Assembly: GCF_041260665.1 (NCBI RefSeq)
Contig: NZ_JBGCCT010000008.1
Span: 186,001 to 250,000, forward strand
Source: Catenulispora sp. GP43
Lineage (GTDB): Bacteria > Actinomycetota > Actinomycetes > Streptomycetales > Catenulisporaceae
Length of the DNA stretch: 64,000 bases
Direction: 5' to 3'
The translations under genes and the position numbers were made by a program. Below, one piece after another: positions 1-9,357 of the stretch; positions within the stretch are counted from its first letter, which is position 1, and each line of letters begins with the position of its first letter. The notes beneath the pieces were generated by a model. The model saw only the letters and a list, made by a program, of their open reading frames with translations. It ran no database searches and had not been told where the DNA came from.

Positions 1-44
1 TCGTGGTGGGGCCGGGGATCTAGGCGAACCTGGGGGATATCGGC

Positions 45-590
45 ATGAAGCTCCTCGCCTACGCCGACCGGGCAGTCGCCCTGGTGAACACCGACGACCA
101 CGGGACCGGCCACGACCGCCTCCAGTGCGGCGACGACGTCTGCCGCCTGCTGCCGCAGGGCTGGCGCGTATCCCCCACCGCGGCCCAGGCGGGCCTGGAC
201 GAACTACGCGAGGTCCGGCCGCGGCTGCGGCGCGTGTTCGAACTCGCGGCCACCGGCCGCCCCGAGCGCGCCACCGAGGCCCTGAACAAGCTGTTGTGCG
301 ACTTCCCCGTCTCGGCCGCCATCAGCGACCACGCCGACGGTGACTGGCACCTGCACCTCACCGACGAGCCGTACGGCCCGGCACGCTCGTACGTGACCGG
401 GGCGACGTTCGGGCTGGCGTACACCATCGCCGAGCGGGGGCCGGAGCGGCTGGGGCTGTGCGAGGCGCTGCCGTGCCGGGCGGTGTTCGTGGACACCACG
501 ACGAACAGCTCGCGGCGGTATTGCTCGGACCGGTGCGCGACGAGGGCGAATGTCGCCGCCTATCGGGCTCGGCGGCGCGGGGACGGGTAG
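45..590 (+). CDS. CGNR zinc-finger (ABATE-type) regulator
   Basis: This 181-residue protein has the layout of the CGNR zinc-finger family, thought to be stress-related transcription regulators. The N-terminus keeps the family's ALVNT motif near residue 12. The last 45 residues hold the zinc-binding pattern C-x4-C (CEALPC), then C-SDR-C (YCSDRC), followed by the RANVAAYRARRR tail typical of the family. The canonical CGNR tetrad reads CATR here, with C and R kept. A GGGGGAT ribosome site precedes the ATG. The gene stands alone, convergent with the aldehyde dehydrogenase only 11 bases away. The DNA target is not predictable. Confidence 0.85.
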   Translation: MKLLAYADRAVALVNTDDHGTGHDRLQCGDDVCRLLPQGWRVSPTAAQAGLDELREVRPRLRRVFELAATGRPERATEALNKLLCDFPVSAAISDHADGDWHLHLTDEPYGPARSYVTGATFGLAYTIAERGPERLGLCEALPCRAVFVDTTTNSSRRYCSDRCATRANVAAYRARRRGDG

Positions 591-601
591 GGCTCGGCTC
601 G

Positions 602-2095
602 CTAAGCCCCCTCGGCGAACGGATCGGCGATCCCCACGTACCGCGTCTCCAAATACTCCTCGATCCCCTCCAGCCCGCCCTCGCGGCCGATCCCGGACTG
701 CTTCACCCCGCCGAAGGGCGCCGCCGGGTTCGACACGATGCCGGTGTTCAGTCCGATCATGCCGGCGTCGAGGCGTTCCACCAGGCGCAGGCCCCGGTTC
801 AGGTCCTTCGTGAACGCGTACGCGACCAGCCCGTACTCCGTCGCGTTCGCCAGCTCGACGGCCTCGTCCTCGCTGTCGAAGGTGACGATCGGGGCGACCG
901 GGCCGAAGATCTCCTCGCGCAGGATCTCGGCGTCGGCGGGGATGCCGGTCAGGACGGTCGGCTCGTAGAAGTAGCCCGCCCCGGGGACTCTGCGGCCGCC
1001 GGTGAGGACCTTGGCGCCGCTGTCCACCGCCGCGTCGACCAGGTGCTCCACCTTGCTGCGGGTGTCCTCGTCGACCAGCGGGCCGATCTTGACGTCCGGC
1101 AGGGTGCCGCGGCCGAGGGTGTGCTCGCGGAAGCGGGCGGTGAGGCGGTCGGCGAAGGTGTCGGCGATGGAGCTCTCGACCAGCAGGCGGTTGGCCGCCG
1201 TGCACGCCTCGCCGCCGTTGCGCAGCTTGGCGAGCATCGCGCCGTCCACGGCCCGGTCCAGGTCGGCGTCGGCGAAGACGATCAGGGGCGCGTTGCCGCC
1301 CAGCTCCATCGACACGCGCAGCACCTGCTCGGCGGAGTCCGCGATCAGGCGGCGGCCCACCTCGGTCGAGCCGGTGAAGGACAGCTTGCGCAGGCGCGGA
1401 TCGCGGATCAGCGGGCCGGTGACCGCGCCGGCGTGGCGGGTCGGGATCACGTTGACCACGCCGTCGGGGACGCCGGCCTCGATCAGGGTCTGGGCCAGCA
1501 GCAGCGTTGTCAGGGGCGTGAGAGTGGCCGGTTTGAACACGACCGTGCAACCGGCGGCCAGCGCCGGGCCGAGCTTGCGGGTGCCCATGGCCAGCGGGAA
1601 GTTCCACGGGGTGATCAGCAGGCTCGGGCCCACCGGGCGCTTGGCGACCAGCAGGCGCGACTTGCCGTCCGGCGCCGTCTGGTAGCGGCCGGCCACCCGG
1701 TTGGTCTGCTCGGAGAACCAGCGCAGGAACTCCGCGCCGTAGGCGACCTCGGCGCGGGAGTCGGTCAGCGGCTTGCCCATCTCCAGCGTCATCAGCAGCG
1801 CGAAGTCCTCGGAGCGGGCGATGACGAGGTCGAACGCCTTGCGCAGGATCTCCGCCCGCTCGCGCGGCGCCGTCCGCGCCCACGAGGCCTGGGCGGCGTG
1901 CGCCGCGCCGAGCGCCTCCTGTCCGTCGGCGGCCGACGCGCTGGCGATCGTCAGCAGCAACTCGCCGGTCGAGGGGTCGTGGACGTCCAGGGTCGCGCCG
2001 TCGGAGGCCGGGCGCCAGCGGCCGTCGATGAGCAGTCCGGTGGGCACGGAGTCCAGAAGCCGGCGTTCCTGGTCCGGGGAGATCGTCGCAGTCAC
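602..2095 (-). CDS. gabD: NAD(P)-dependent succinate-semialdehyde dehydrogenase family
   Basis: This 497-residue aldehyde dehydrogenase oxidises an aldehyde, most likely succinic semialdehyde, to the acid. All catalytic landmarks are present: Asn165 in PWNF, Lys188 in FKPAT, the nucleotide-binding FTGSTEVGR at 240-248, the general base Glu264 in ELGGNAP, and the nucleophile Cys298 in GGEACTAANR. The GEACTAANR signature, and the neighbouring GVKQSGIGREGG near the C-terminus, match the SSADH class best. The GTG start at 2095 follows a GGAGG; a much longer open frame upstream is the shadow of the malic enzyme. It is divergent from the malic enzyme, so both could feed C4 intermediates. The exact aldehyde is inferred from family resemblance. 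Confidence 0.9.
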   Translation of the reverse strand: MTATISPDQERRLLDSVPTGLLIDGRWRPASDGATLDVHDPSTGELLLTIASASAADGQEALGAAHAAQASWARTAPRERAEILRKAFDLVIARSEDFALLMTLEMGKPLTDSRAEVAYGAEFLRWFSEQTNRVAGRYQTAPDGKSRLLVAKRPVGPSLLITPWNFPLAMGTRKLGPALAAGCTVVFKPATLTPLTTLLLAQTLIEAGVPDGVVNVIPTRHAGAVTGPLIRDPRLRKLSFTGSTEVGRRLIADSAEQVLRVSMELGGNAPLIVFADADLDRAVDGAMLAKLRNGGEACTAANRLLVESSIADTFADRLTARFREHTLGRGTLPDVKIGPLVDEDTRSKVEHLVDAAVDSGAKVLTGGRRVPGAGYFYEPTVLTGIPADAEILREEIFGPVAPIVTFDSEDEAVELANATEYGLVAYAFTKDLNRGLRLVERLDAGMIGLNTGIVSNPAAPFGGVKQSGIGREGGLEGIEEYLETRYVGIADPFAEGA

Positions 2096-2197
2096 CCCTC
2101 CAGCCGACCACGCTTGCCCGCGCCCCACAACCCCCGCGGGACCGAACGGCGTCTCAGGACGTTGCACTGTCCACGGTGCCGGGCCGATCCTGGGACG

Positions 2198-3892
2198 GTG
2201 CCGAAACAGACTGTCCCGACCGTCCGCACCACCGCTCGCGGTCGTGCGGTCCTGACCGACCCGCGCCTGAACCGCGGTACCGCCTTCACCACCGCCGAGC
2301 GCCAGGCCCTGGGCCTGATCGGGCTGCTGCCGCAGGCGGTCGTGACCCAGGACCAGCAGGCGGCCCGCGTCTACGAACAGTTCCGGTCCTCGGCGACGAA
2401 TCTGGAGAAGTACGTCTCCCTGAGCAGTCTGCGCGACCGCAACGAAGTCCTGTTCTACCGGCTGGTCACCGAGCACCTGGCCGAGATCCTGCCGATCGTC
2501 TACACCCCGACCGTCGGCACCGCGATCGAGCACTACAACGCCGAGTACCGGCGCCCGCACGGCGTCTACCTGAACGTGAACGCCCCGCAGGACATCGAAC
2601 GCTCGCTGTCCGCCGCCGGTCTGGGCCCGCAGGACGTGGACCTGATCGTGGCCACCGACGGGGAGGCGATCCTGGGCATCGGCGACTGGGGCGTGGGCGG
2701 CGTCGACATCGCCGTCGGCAAGCTGGTCGTCTACACCGCGGCCGCCGGTATCGACCCGGCGCGCGTGCTGCCGGTCATGCTCGACGTCGGCACCAACCGC
2801 CAGGAGCTGCTGGACGACCCCGGCTACCTGGGCAACCGGCACCCGCGCGTGGACCGCGAGACCTACGACGCCTTCATCGACGCCTACGTCCAGACCGCCG
2901 GCCGGCTCTTCCCGCACGCGCTGCTCCACTGGGAGGACTTCGGCACCACCAACGCCCACCGCATCCTGGACCGCTACCGCGAGAAGGTCTTCACCTTCAA
3001 CGACGACATCCAGGGCACCGGGGCGGTCACCCTGGCGGCGGTCCTGGCCGGGGTGAAGGCCGGCGGCCGGCCGCTGGGCGAGCACCGCATCGTGGTCTTC
3101 GGCGCGGGCAGCGCGGGGATCGGCATCGCCGACGACCTGCGCGACGCGCTGTGCTCCGAGGGGCTGTCGAAGGAGGACGCGACGGCGCGCATCTGGTGCG
3201 TGGACCGCTATGGCCTGCTCACCGACGACCAGGACTCGCTGCGCGACTTCCAGACCCGCTACGCCCGGCCCGCCGCCGAGAGCGCCGACTGGGCCCACGA
3301 CGCCGACCGGGGCGGCGTGAGCCTCGCCGAGGTCGTGGACCGGGTCCGCCCCACCATCCTGATCGGCACCTCCGGCCGCGGCGGGGCCTTCACCGAGCAG
3401 ATCGTGCGCGCCATGGCCGAGCACACCGACCGGCCGCTCATCCTGCCCATGTCGAACCCGACCGACCTGGCCGAGGCCACCCCGGCCGACCTGCTGGCCT
3501 GGACCGGGGGGCGCGCGCTGATCGCCACCGGCAGCCCCTTCGACCCGGTCGAGTACGAAGGCACCACGTACCAGATCGCGCAGGCGAACAACGCCCTGGT
3601 CTTCCCCGGTCTGGGCCTGGGCGCCATCGTCGCGCGGGCCACCCGCGTCACCGACGCCATGCTCGCGGCCGCGGCCGCCGCGGTGGCCGGGCGCGTGGAC
3701 ACCGACACGCCCGGATCGCCGATCCTGCCCCCGGTGCCGCGGCTGCGCCAGACCTCGGTCGCGGTCGCCGTCGCGGTGGCGCGGGCGGCCGCCGAGGGCG
3801 GCGTGGCCGGGACCGAGGTCGGCGAGGACATCGAGGCGCGGGTGCGGGACGCGATGTGGGAGCCGGTGTATCCGGACATCGTGGCGGTCTGA
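2198..3892 (+). CDS. maeA: NAD-type malic enzyme
   Basis: This 564-residue enzyme decarboxylates malate to pyruvate, and its length equals that of the large MaeA/SfcA malic enzymes. The catalytic Tyr102 lies in IVYTPTVG and Lys175 in VGKLVVY. The metal ligands are Glu246/Asp247 (HWEDFGTTNA) and Asp270 (TFNDDIQGTG). The Rossmann motif VVFGAGSAGIGIAD follows near 298. The last 100 residues hold the ATGSPFDPV and FPGLGLGA motifs. The GTG at 2198 gives the family N-terminus. The open frame runs on upstream for about 580 codons, but that stretch is antisense to the dehydrogenase and not coding. Intergenic space to gabD is 102 bp, holding both promoters. NAD versus NADP preference is judged from family type only. 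Confidence 0.93.
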   Translation: MPKQTVPTVRTTARGRAVLTDPRLNRGTAFTTAERQALGLIGLLPQAVVTQDQQAARVYEQFRSSATNLEKYVSLSSLRDRNEVLFYRLVTEHLAEILPIVYTPTVGTAIEHYNAEYRRPHGVYLNVNAPQDIERSLSAAGLGPQDVDLIVATDGEAILGIGDWGVGGVDIAVGKLVVYTAAAGIDPARVLPVMLDVGTNRQELLDDPGYLGNRHPRVDRETYDAFIDAYVQTAGRLFPHALLHWEDFGTTNAHRILDRYREKVFTFNDDIQGTGAVTLAAVLAGVKAGGRPLGEHRIVVFGAGSAGIGIADDLRDALCSEGLSKEDATARIWCVDRYGLLTDDQDSLRDFQTRYARPAAESADWAHDADRGGVSLAEVVDRVRPTILIGTSGRGGAFTEQIVRAMAEHTDRPLILPMSNPTDLAEATPADLLAWTGGRALIATGSPFDPVEYEGTTYQIAQANNALVFPGLGLGAIVARATRVTDAMLAAAAAAVAGRVDTDTPGSPILPPVPRLRQTSVAVAVAVARAAAEGGVAGTEVGEDIEARVRDAMWEPVYPDIVAV

Positions 3893-3899
3893 GCCGCGC

Positions 3900-5015
3900 T
3901 CACACCCGATCCCGCGCCGGGAACACCACCTCGTCCAGCACCAGCCCCACCGCGGCCGCCGCGGGGACCGCCACCAGGGCTCCCACGATCCCCAGCAGCG
4001 TCCCGCCGATCAGCACCGCGATCAGCGTCGCGACCGGGTGCAGCCGCACCACGTACTTCATGGTCAGCGGCGTGGTCAGGTGGTCCTCCAGGAACCGGAA
4101 CCCGGTGTAGAACAGCGCCGTGGCGATCGCCGCCGGCAGCGACACGCTCAACGCCACCAGCGACACCACCACCCCGCCGATCGTCGAGCCGATGATCGGG
4201 ATCAGGTCCATGATCGCCACGAAGAAGCCCAGCAGCGCCCCGTAGGGGATGCCCAGCGCCCAGCACCACGCCGAGGTGGCGAGCCCGGCGATCGCCGAGG
4301 TCGCCAGGTTCGCCAGCATGAAGCGCCCGACCTGGCGCATGATCTGCTCGGTCAGGTCCCGGGTCCGCGCGCGCCCGCTGGCGGCCACCAGGCGCAGCGC
4401 GAAGTCCTCGATCGAGGGCAGCCCGATCATGAAGTAGATGGTCAGCGTGATCACGATCAGCGCGCCGGTGAGCAGGCCGAGCAGGATCTTGCCGGCGCCG
4501 AGCACGCCGGAGGCGAGCTTGGCGCCCAGGCCGCCGGAGGCCAGCTGCTGCTTGACCTTCTCCACCACGTGGTAGCGGTCCTCGATCTTGCCCAGGGCGG
4601 AGTTGTGGTTGTGCAGGTCCTGCAGCCAGATCGGGATCTGTTTGGTGAGCTGGTCGACCTCCTTGCCCACCGGGGGGATCACCAGCGCCACGAACAGCGC
4701 GGCCAGCGCCGCCACGCCCAGCACGACCACCACCACGGCCAGCCCGCGCGGCACCCGGACCCGCTGGAGCGCCCCGACCACCGGATCCAGGCTGACCGCG
4801 GCGAACAGCGCCAGCAGCACCAGCGTCAGGATCTGCGCGGACTGCAGCAGCGCCTGCCCCAGCGCGTAGGCCATCAGGAGCCCCACGCCCAGCCCGAAGC
4901 CCATGCGCACCCAGGACCGGGACGCGTTCGCGTCCCGCCGTCCCCTCGGGCCGCGCGAGCCGTCCACGGCCCGGGATCGGACCGTGGCGGCCTGCGTCGG
5001 CCGAATGCGTTTCAC
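3900..5015 (-). CDS. AI-2E family transporter (PF01594 type)
   Basis: This is an integral membrane protein of about 371 residues with the pattern of the AI-2E/PerM family. There are paired hydrophobic segments near residues 40-110, a long periplasmic-like helical region (115-190), then four or five membrane segments. These include the conserved IPYGALLGFFVAIMDLIPII stretch and a DxLTTPLxMKYVVRLHP-like motif. The C-terminus carries the VGALVAVPAAAAVGLVLDE helix. Members export small solutes or act in Na+/H+ exchange; the substrate is unknown here. A GTG at 5015 is taken as start; an upstream TTG at 5018 is also possible. The gene ends 8 bp from the malic enzyme (convergent) and its start overlaps the promoter of the next gene. 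Confidence 0.88.
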   Translation of the reverse strand: MKRIRPTQAATVRSRAVDGSRGPRGRRDANASRSWVRMGFGLGVGLLMAYALGQALLQSAQILTLVLLALFAAVSLDPVVGALQRVRVPRGLAVVVVVLGVAALAALFVALVIPPVGKEVDQLTKQIPIWLQDLHNHNSALGKIEDRYHVVEKVKQQLASGGLGAKLASGVLGAGKILLGLLTGALIVITLTIYFMIGLPSIEDFALRLVAASGRARTRDLTEQIMRQVGRFMLANLATSAIAGLATSAWCWALGIPYGALLGFFVAIMDLIPIIGSTIGGVVVSLVALSVSLPAAIATALFYTGFRFLEDHLTTPLTMKYVVRLHPVATLIAVLIGGTLLGIVGALVAVPAAAAVGLVLDEVVFPARDRV

Positions 5016-5038
5016 CAAGGTCCACCGGCCCGTATATT
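5011..5038 (+). promoter_or_regulatory. Candidate sigma70-type promoter for the PRC-barrel-like gene
   Basis: A -35-like TTCACC (5011-5016) and a -10-like TATATT (5033-5038) are separated by 16 bp. The putative start site is about 20 bp before the ATG at 5065. The AT-rich hexamer stands out in this GC-rich DNA. It overlaps the start codon region of the divergent AI-2E gene. Confidence 0.5.
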
Positions 5039-5064
5039 CGGATGTGGGGCTAGGAGTGCCCGAA

Positions 5065-5586
5065 ATGAGCGTAACTGCGAGCTACGAATTCGGCAGCAAG
5101 GTCTACTGCTCCGACGCCGATTGCGGAGAGTTGCTGCAATTCGTCGTCGAGCCGGAGCTCCCGCGCCTGACCAGCCTGGTCGTGTGCTCCCTGGTCGACG
5201 GCGCCGCCCGCCTGGTCCCGCCGGAGCTGGCCGGCACCACGTCCTACGGCAACATCGTGCTGGACTGCGACAAGGCGGCCTTCGACCATCTGCCCGCCAC
5301 ACCGGTGCGCGGTTCGGCCGGCCCGGCGGTGATGCGCGCCGTCCCCGACGCCCAGACCAGGATCCGGCGCGGCGACCACATCTCCGCGCTGGACGGGGAC
5401 GCCGGCCGCGTCCTGGGGCTGGTGGTGCGGACCGAGGACGAGGCGGTCACGCACGTCCTGCTGGCCGCCGGCCACTTCTGGCACCGCAAGCACGTCGCGG
5501 TGCCGGTGGACTACGTCGCGGGCCTGGGCTTCGCGGGCCTGGACGTGTTGCTGACCAAGGAGTACGTCACGGACTTCGTCCTGTGA
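5065..5586 (+). CDS. PRC-barrel-like domain protein
   Basis: This cytoplasmic protein of 173 residues has two similar all-beta halves. The first half (about 5-85) has GSKVYCSDADCGELLQFVVE and the second (about 100-173) RRGDHISALDGDAGRVLGLVV. Both resemble PRC-barrel beta folds, in which a short strand pair, a Gly turn and a hydrophobic strand repeat. PRC-barrel proteins act in RNA metabolism or photosystem assembly, but stand-alone copies in actinomycetes are uncharacterised, so I give no function. The ATG at 5065 follows TAGGAG. Twelve bases separate it from the following VOC gene, so the two are likely co-transcribed. Confidence 0.6.
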   Translation: MSVTASYEFGSKVYCSDADCGELLQFVVEPELPRLTSLVVCSLVDGAARLVPPELAGTTSYGNIVLDCDKAAFDHLPATPVRGSAGPAVMRAVPDAQTRIRRGDHISALDGDAGRVLGLVVRTEDEAVTHVLLAAGHFWHRKHVAVPVDYVAGLGFAGLDVLLTKEYVTDFVL

Positions 5587-5597
5587 GAAGCTGATTC

Positions 5598-5996
5598 ATG
5601 CCTTTGAGTGCCTACGAGCTCAGAACGTCGATCGCCGTCGCGGACATCCGCCGGGCCGCGGCGTTCTACGAAGGCAAGCTGGGTCTGCCGCTCATCCAGT
5701 CCGCGCCGAGCGCGCACATCGCCGAGGGCAGCCGCATCTACGGCTCCGCGGGCGGGCCGGCGCTGAACGTCTACCAGTCCTCCACGGCCGGGACGACGGC
5801 GGCGACGCTGGCCGTGTGGTACGTGGACGACCTGGACGCGATCGTCGACGAGCTCACCGCATCCGGGGTCGAGTTCACCCGCTACGAGCAGTTCGAGCAC
5901 GACGCCAGGGGCATCACCCCGCGGGCCGGCGGCGGACGGATCGCCTGGTTCCAGGATCCCGACGGCAACACCTTCGCGCTGGAGTCCGACGTCTGA
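5598..5996 (+). CDS. VOC (glyoxalase/bleomycin-resistance fold) protein
   Basis: This 132-residue single-module vicinal-oxygen-chelate protein starts with the family's beta-alpha-beta opening (IAVADIRRAAAFYEGKLGLP). It ends with the characteristic WFQDPDGNTFALESDV strand, which carries the last metal-ligand Glu of the fold. VOC proteins include lyases, dioxygenases and drug-binding proteins; the substrate cannot be told from sequence. It probably forms a two-gene operon with the PRC-barrel-like gene. The end of the gene is unusual: the last codons and stop sit in the first copy of a 23-bp triplicate repeat. Confidence 0.85.
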   Translation: MPLSAYELRTSIAVADIRRAAAFYEGKLGLPLIQSAPSAHIAEGSRIYGSAGGPALNVYQSSTAGTTAATLAVWYVDDLDAIVDELTASGVEFTRYEQFEHDARGITPRAGGGRIAWFQDPDGNTFALESDV

Positions 5997-6044
5997 GCAC
6001 TGGGGAGTCTGACGTCTGAGCAATGCGGAGTCCGACGTCTGATG
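5982..6044 (+). repeat. Three 23-bp tandem repeats straddling a stop codon
   Basis: The block GAGTCCGACGTCTGA, containing the stop of the VOC gene, recurs with small changes at 5982, 6005 and 6028. The period is exactly 23 bp, so the copied stop falls in a different frame each time. The repeats sit between convergent genes. A second stop-spanning repeat belonging to the facing gene lies 20 bp further on. Confidence 0.85.
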
Positions 6045-6064
6045 ATCGGCGGCTGAAGCCTCAC

Positions 6065-6096
6065 TCACCCTGCGGACCGGTCACCCTGCGGACCGG
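6065..6096 (-). repeat. Perfect 16-bp tandem duplication at a gene end
   Basis: TCACCCTGCGGACCGG occurs at 6065-6080 and again at 6081-6096 with no mismatch. On the minus strand each copy carries a GTGA, and the downstream copy provides the actual stop of the 115-residue gene. Confidence 0.9.
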
Positions 6097-6412
6097 TCCC
6101 GGTCAGCTGGACCATCTCCGCGGTGGCCGCCGCCATCCGCCGCTGGTCCTTGTCCGCCTCGGCCGCGCGCCGGCGCGTGGCGCGCACGAAGGCGGCCCGC
6201 TCCCGCTCCAGGATCAGGCGCACTGTCGGGTCGGCGTGCTCGGCCCGGTCCAGCCCCTCGATCCACACCGTCTCCACGAGGTCTTCGGCTTCGCGGACCA
6301 GTGCCCGACCGCACAACTCCTGCATGACGCGCTCACACGCGGCCTTCTGCCTCGCCGCGCGATGACGGCGCCAGGTTGCCGGGCCGAACATCATCCACCA
6401 CCGCCTCGTCAC
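6065..6412 (-). CDS. Small hypothetical helical protein
   Basis: This is a 115-residue protein of unknown function. Codon third positions are almost all G or C in this frame, which supports real coding. The sequence is rich in Arg, Ala and Glu and predicted mostly helical, with an N-terminal run containing RRWWMMFGP and a basic middle (RATRRRAAEADKDQRR). No catalytic motif is seen. It is convergent with the VOC gene. Its last codons and TGA stop lie in the first unit of a perfect 16-bp duplication, so the C-terminus (TGPQGDRSAG) looks recently altered. Confidence 0.55.
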   Translation of the reverse strand: MTRRWWMMFGPATWRRHRAARQKAACERVMQELCGRALVREAEDLVETVWIEGLDRAEHADPTVRLILERERAAFVRATRRRAAEADKDQRRMAAATAEMVQLTGTGPQGDRSAG

Positions 6413-6668
6413 ACTCGGGCCATGGGCGATTCACATCGGAAATCTGGTCGCGACCGGATGCCCCGGATTCTGCGACGTAAACGCCCCAGCCGCCACCGGA
6501 AGAACGTCCGGTGACAACGACGACACAGGGGCGACCTGTGAGAACGCGGGGGCGGCGCGGCGGTCCCCGCGTGATCTCGGGCTGGCAGCGCCGACACCCG
6601 GCACGCGGCGCCCGTCCCACGCCCCGGCCCGATCCCGCAGCGGCCGCCGCGGTCTGCTGTACGCCCAT

Positions 6669-7415
6669 TCAGGCGACACTCGCCAACAGCCCGCGCCACC
6701 GTTCCGCCGACTCCAAAGCATCCAGGCTGGTCCGCTCCAGGAACGCGCCGCCCTTGGCGAGCCGGATCCCTACCGGCGTGTCGAGCCCGAGCCGCTCGGC
6801 GGACTCCTTCGCGACCCGTGCCGCGTGCAGCGTCTGCTCCGCACCGGCCACGGTGGAGCGGTACCAGGCGTCGGCGTCGACCACGTACACGTCCCGGCGT
6901 CCCTGGGTCTCCCGCCTGATCAGGCTCTGGGCAGTCAGATATCTGACCGCCGCCGAGACCGACGCGGGGCTGACCGCCAACTCGCGGGTCAGCTCGGCGG
7001 CGGTGAGCCGGCCGTCCGCGCTGAGCCACAGCGCGATCAGCACCTTGGCCATCATCTTCGGCAGGCCCATGCCGACCGCCATCTCCACGCCGCCGGCCTG
7101 GGCGGCCTGGGCGGTCTGGGCATCGGCGTCGCCGAGTCGGGCTCCGGAAGCGGCCCCGGCACCGGCACCAGCACCAGGCGCACCGCCACTGCCACCGCCA
7201 CGGCCGCTCGGCGTCCGGCGCCGCGCCCGCCGCTCGGTGGCACGGTGCGCGAGCTCGGCCCGATACCCGGCGGGCCCGCCATTGCGGCCGATCTCCCGGC
7301 TGACGGTCGACGTGGTCCGCCCCAGGCGCCGCGCGATCTCGGCGTAGGAGAGCCCTTCGAGGAGGCCGGCCGCGATGCGCTGGCGGTCCTGCTGGCTCAG
7401 TCTTCCTCCGGGCAT
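6669..7415 (-). CDS. Two-domain HTH regulator (HTH_38-like plus GbsR/MarR-like)
   Basis: This 248-residue DNA-binding regulator begins with an IS30-type helix-turn-helix (LSYAEIARRLGRTTSTVSREIGRNGG, about residues 20-45). A Gly/Ala-rich linker follows at about 70-105. Next comes a winged-helix of GbsR/MarR type containing LTAAELTRELAVSPASVSAAVRYL (about 140-165) and a dimerisation helix. The ATG at 7415 precedes PGGRLSQQ; an in-frame ATG 12 codons upstream is less likely. It is divergent from the ABC exporter at 7565, and the 149-bp gap holds strong inverted repeats. It is therefore probably the local repressor of the exporter, perhaps responding to the exported drug. Confidence 0.85.
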   Translation of the reverse strand: MPGGRLSQQDRQRIAAGLLEGLSYAEIARRLGRTTSTVSREIGRNGGPAGYRAELAHRATERRARRRTPSGRGGGSGGAPGAGAGAGAASGARLGDADAQTAQAAQAGGVEMAVGMGLPKMMAKVLIALWLSADGRLTAAELTRELAVSPASVSAAVRYLTAQSLIRRETQGRRDVYVVDADAWYRSTVAGAEQTLHAARVAKESAERLGLDTPVGIRLAKGGAFLERTSLDALESAERWRGLLASVA

Positions 7416-7426
7416 GGCGGCAGTAT

Positions 7427-7488
7427 TGCATTCGGCGGCACCCTGATGCAACGCGGTCGGTGCATTCGGCTCCAGCGTCGTTGCATCA
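7427..7488. promoter_or_regulatory. Operator-like repeats between regulator and ABC exporter
   Basis: A perfect 10-bp inverted repeat, TGATGCAACG (7444-7453) and CGTTGCATCA (7479-7488), flanks one of two copies of the direct repeat TGCATTCGGC (7427-7436 and 7461-7470). The block lies just upstream of the regulator's start and 77 bp before the exporter operon, so it is the natural binding site of the divergent HTH regulator. Confidence 0.65.
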
Positions 7489-7564
7489 AAATATAAATCT
7501 CTACCTGCACATACGATGTGGGCTCCGTAGACATATTCTCTGAACGCAACGTAGCTTTCAGGCC

Positions 7565-8523
<959 letters not shown>

Positions 8524-8527
<4 letters not shown>

Positions 8528-9291
8528 GCGCCACGAGAGCCGTCGCCGACTCCGCGACCATGCTGCGCCGCCAGCTCAAGCACATCCGCCGCTACCCGAC
8601 CCCGCTGATCACCTACACCGCCGTCCCGGTCGTCTTCCTGCTGCTGTTCGTCTACGTCCTCGGCGGCACCATAAGCGCCGGCGTCGGCGGCAGCCGCGCC
8701 GCCTACGTCGCCTACCTCACCCCCGGCATCCTGGCCACCACCATCGCCGGCGCCGCCCAGGGCACCGCCATCGCCGTCGCCATGGACGTCACCGGCGGCA
8801 TCGTCGCCCGCTTCAAGACCATGGCCATCGCCCGGGTCTCGGTGCTCACCGGACACGTGCTCGGCGCGCTGGTGCAGAACTTCCTGGCCCTGGCCGCGAC
8901 CATCGCCGCCGCCCTGGCCATGGGCTTGCGGCCGGCGGCCGGCGCGCTGGACTGGCTCGGCGTGGTGGCCGTCCTGGCCATGTTCACCTTCGCCATCACC
9001 TGGCTGTCCGTGGCGCTGGCCATGACGGCCGGGAACGTCGGCACCGCCAGCAACCTGCCGATGCCGCTGCTGATCCTGCCGTTCCTGGGCGGCGGCGTCG
9101 TCCCGGCCGCCTCGATGCCGCCGCCGCTGCGCTGGTTCGCCGACCACCAGCCCTTCACCCCGGTCATCGAGACGCTGCGCGCGCTGCTCGCCGGCCGGGC
9201 CCCCGGCTCGAACCTGGCCGAAGCCGTCGGATGGAGCGCGGCGATCACCCTGTGCGGGTATCTGTGGGCCCGCAGGCGCTACAACGGCTGA
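8524..9291 (+). CDS. DrrB-like ABC-2 permease
   Basis: This 255-residue membrane subunit pairs with the upstream ATPase. It has about six hydrophobic helices. These include VFLLLFVYVLGGTI near residue 40, the LTPGILATTIAGAAQGTAIAV stretch typical of ABC-2 daunorubicin-type permeases, and the conserved FLGGGVVPAASMPPPLRWFADHQPFTPVIE loop near 195-220. Translation is coupled to the ATPase through a 4-bp ATGA overlap. Together the pair should export a hydrophobic compound and give self-protection or drug resistance, controlled by the divergent HTH regulator. Confidence 0.92.
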
Positions 9292-9319
9292 GCCCGGAGC
9301 GCGCGACCCGTGTAGCCTC

Positions 9320-9335
9320 ATATCAGAGGTGATAT
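9320..9335. promoter_or_regulatory. Perfect inverted repeat upstream of the repeat-protein gene
   Basis: ATATCA-GAGG-TGATAT forms a perfect 6-bp dyad with a 4-base spacer, AT-rich against the GC-rich background, 22 bp before the start codon at 9358. It could be an operator or part of the promoter. Confidence 0.5.
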
Positions 9336-9357
9336 TCACCGAGGACGGGGGTTCCTT

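Noticed and set aside
458-2197. Very long open frame running into the malic enzyme (1144 codons).
   Set aside because: The first 580 codons are antisense to the aldehyde dehydrogenase, whose motifs are complete. The malic enzyme homology starts at the GTG at 2198.
6421-6514. A 30-codon highly basic ORF in the 256-bp gap between the small hypothetical and the HTH regulator.
   Set aside because: Too short, no ribosome site and no coding signal; nothing else is visible in that gap.
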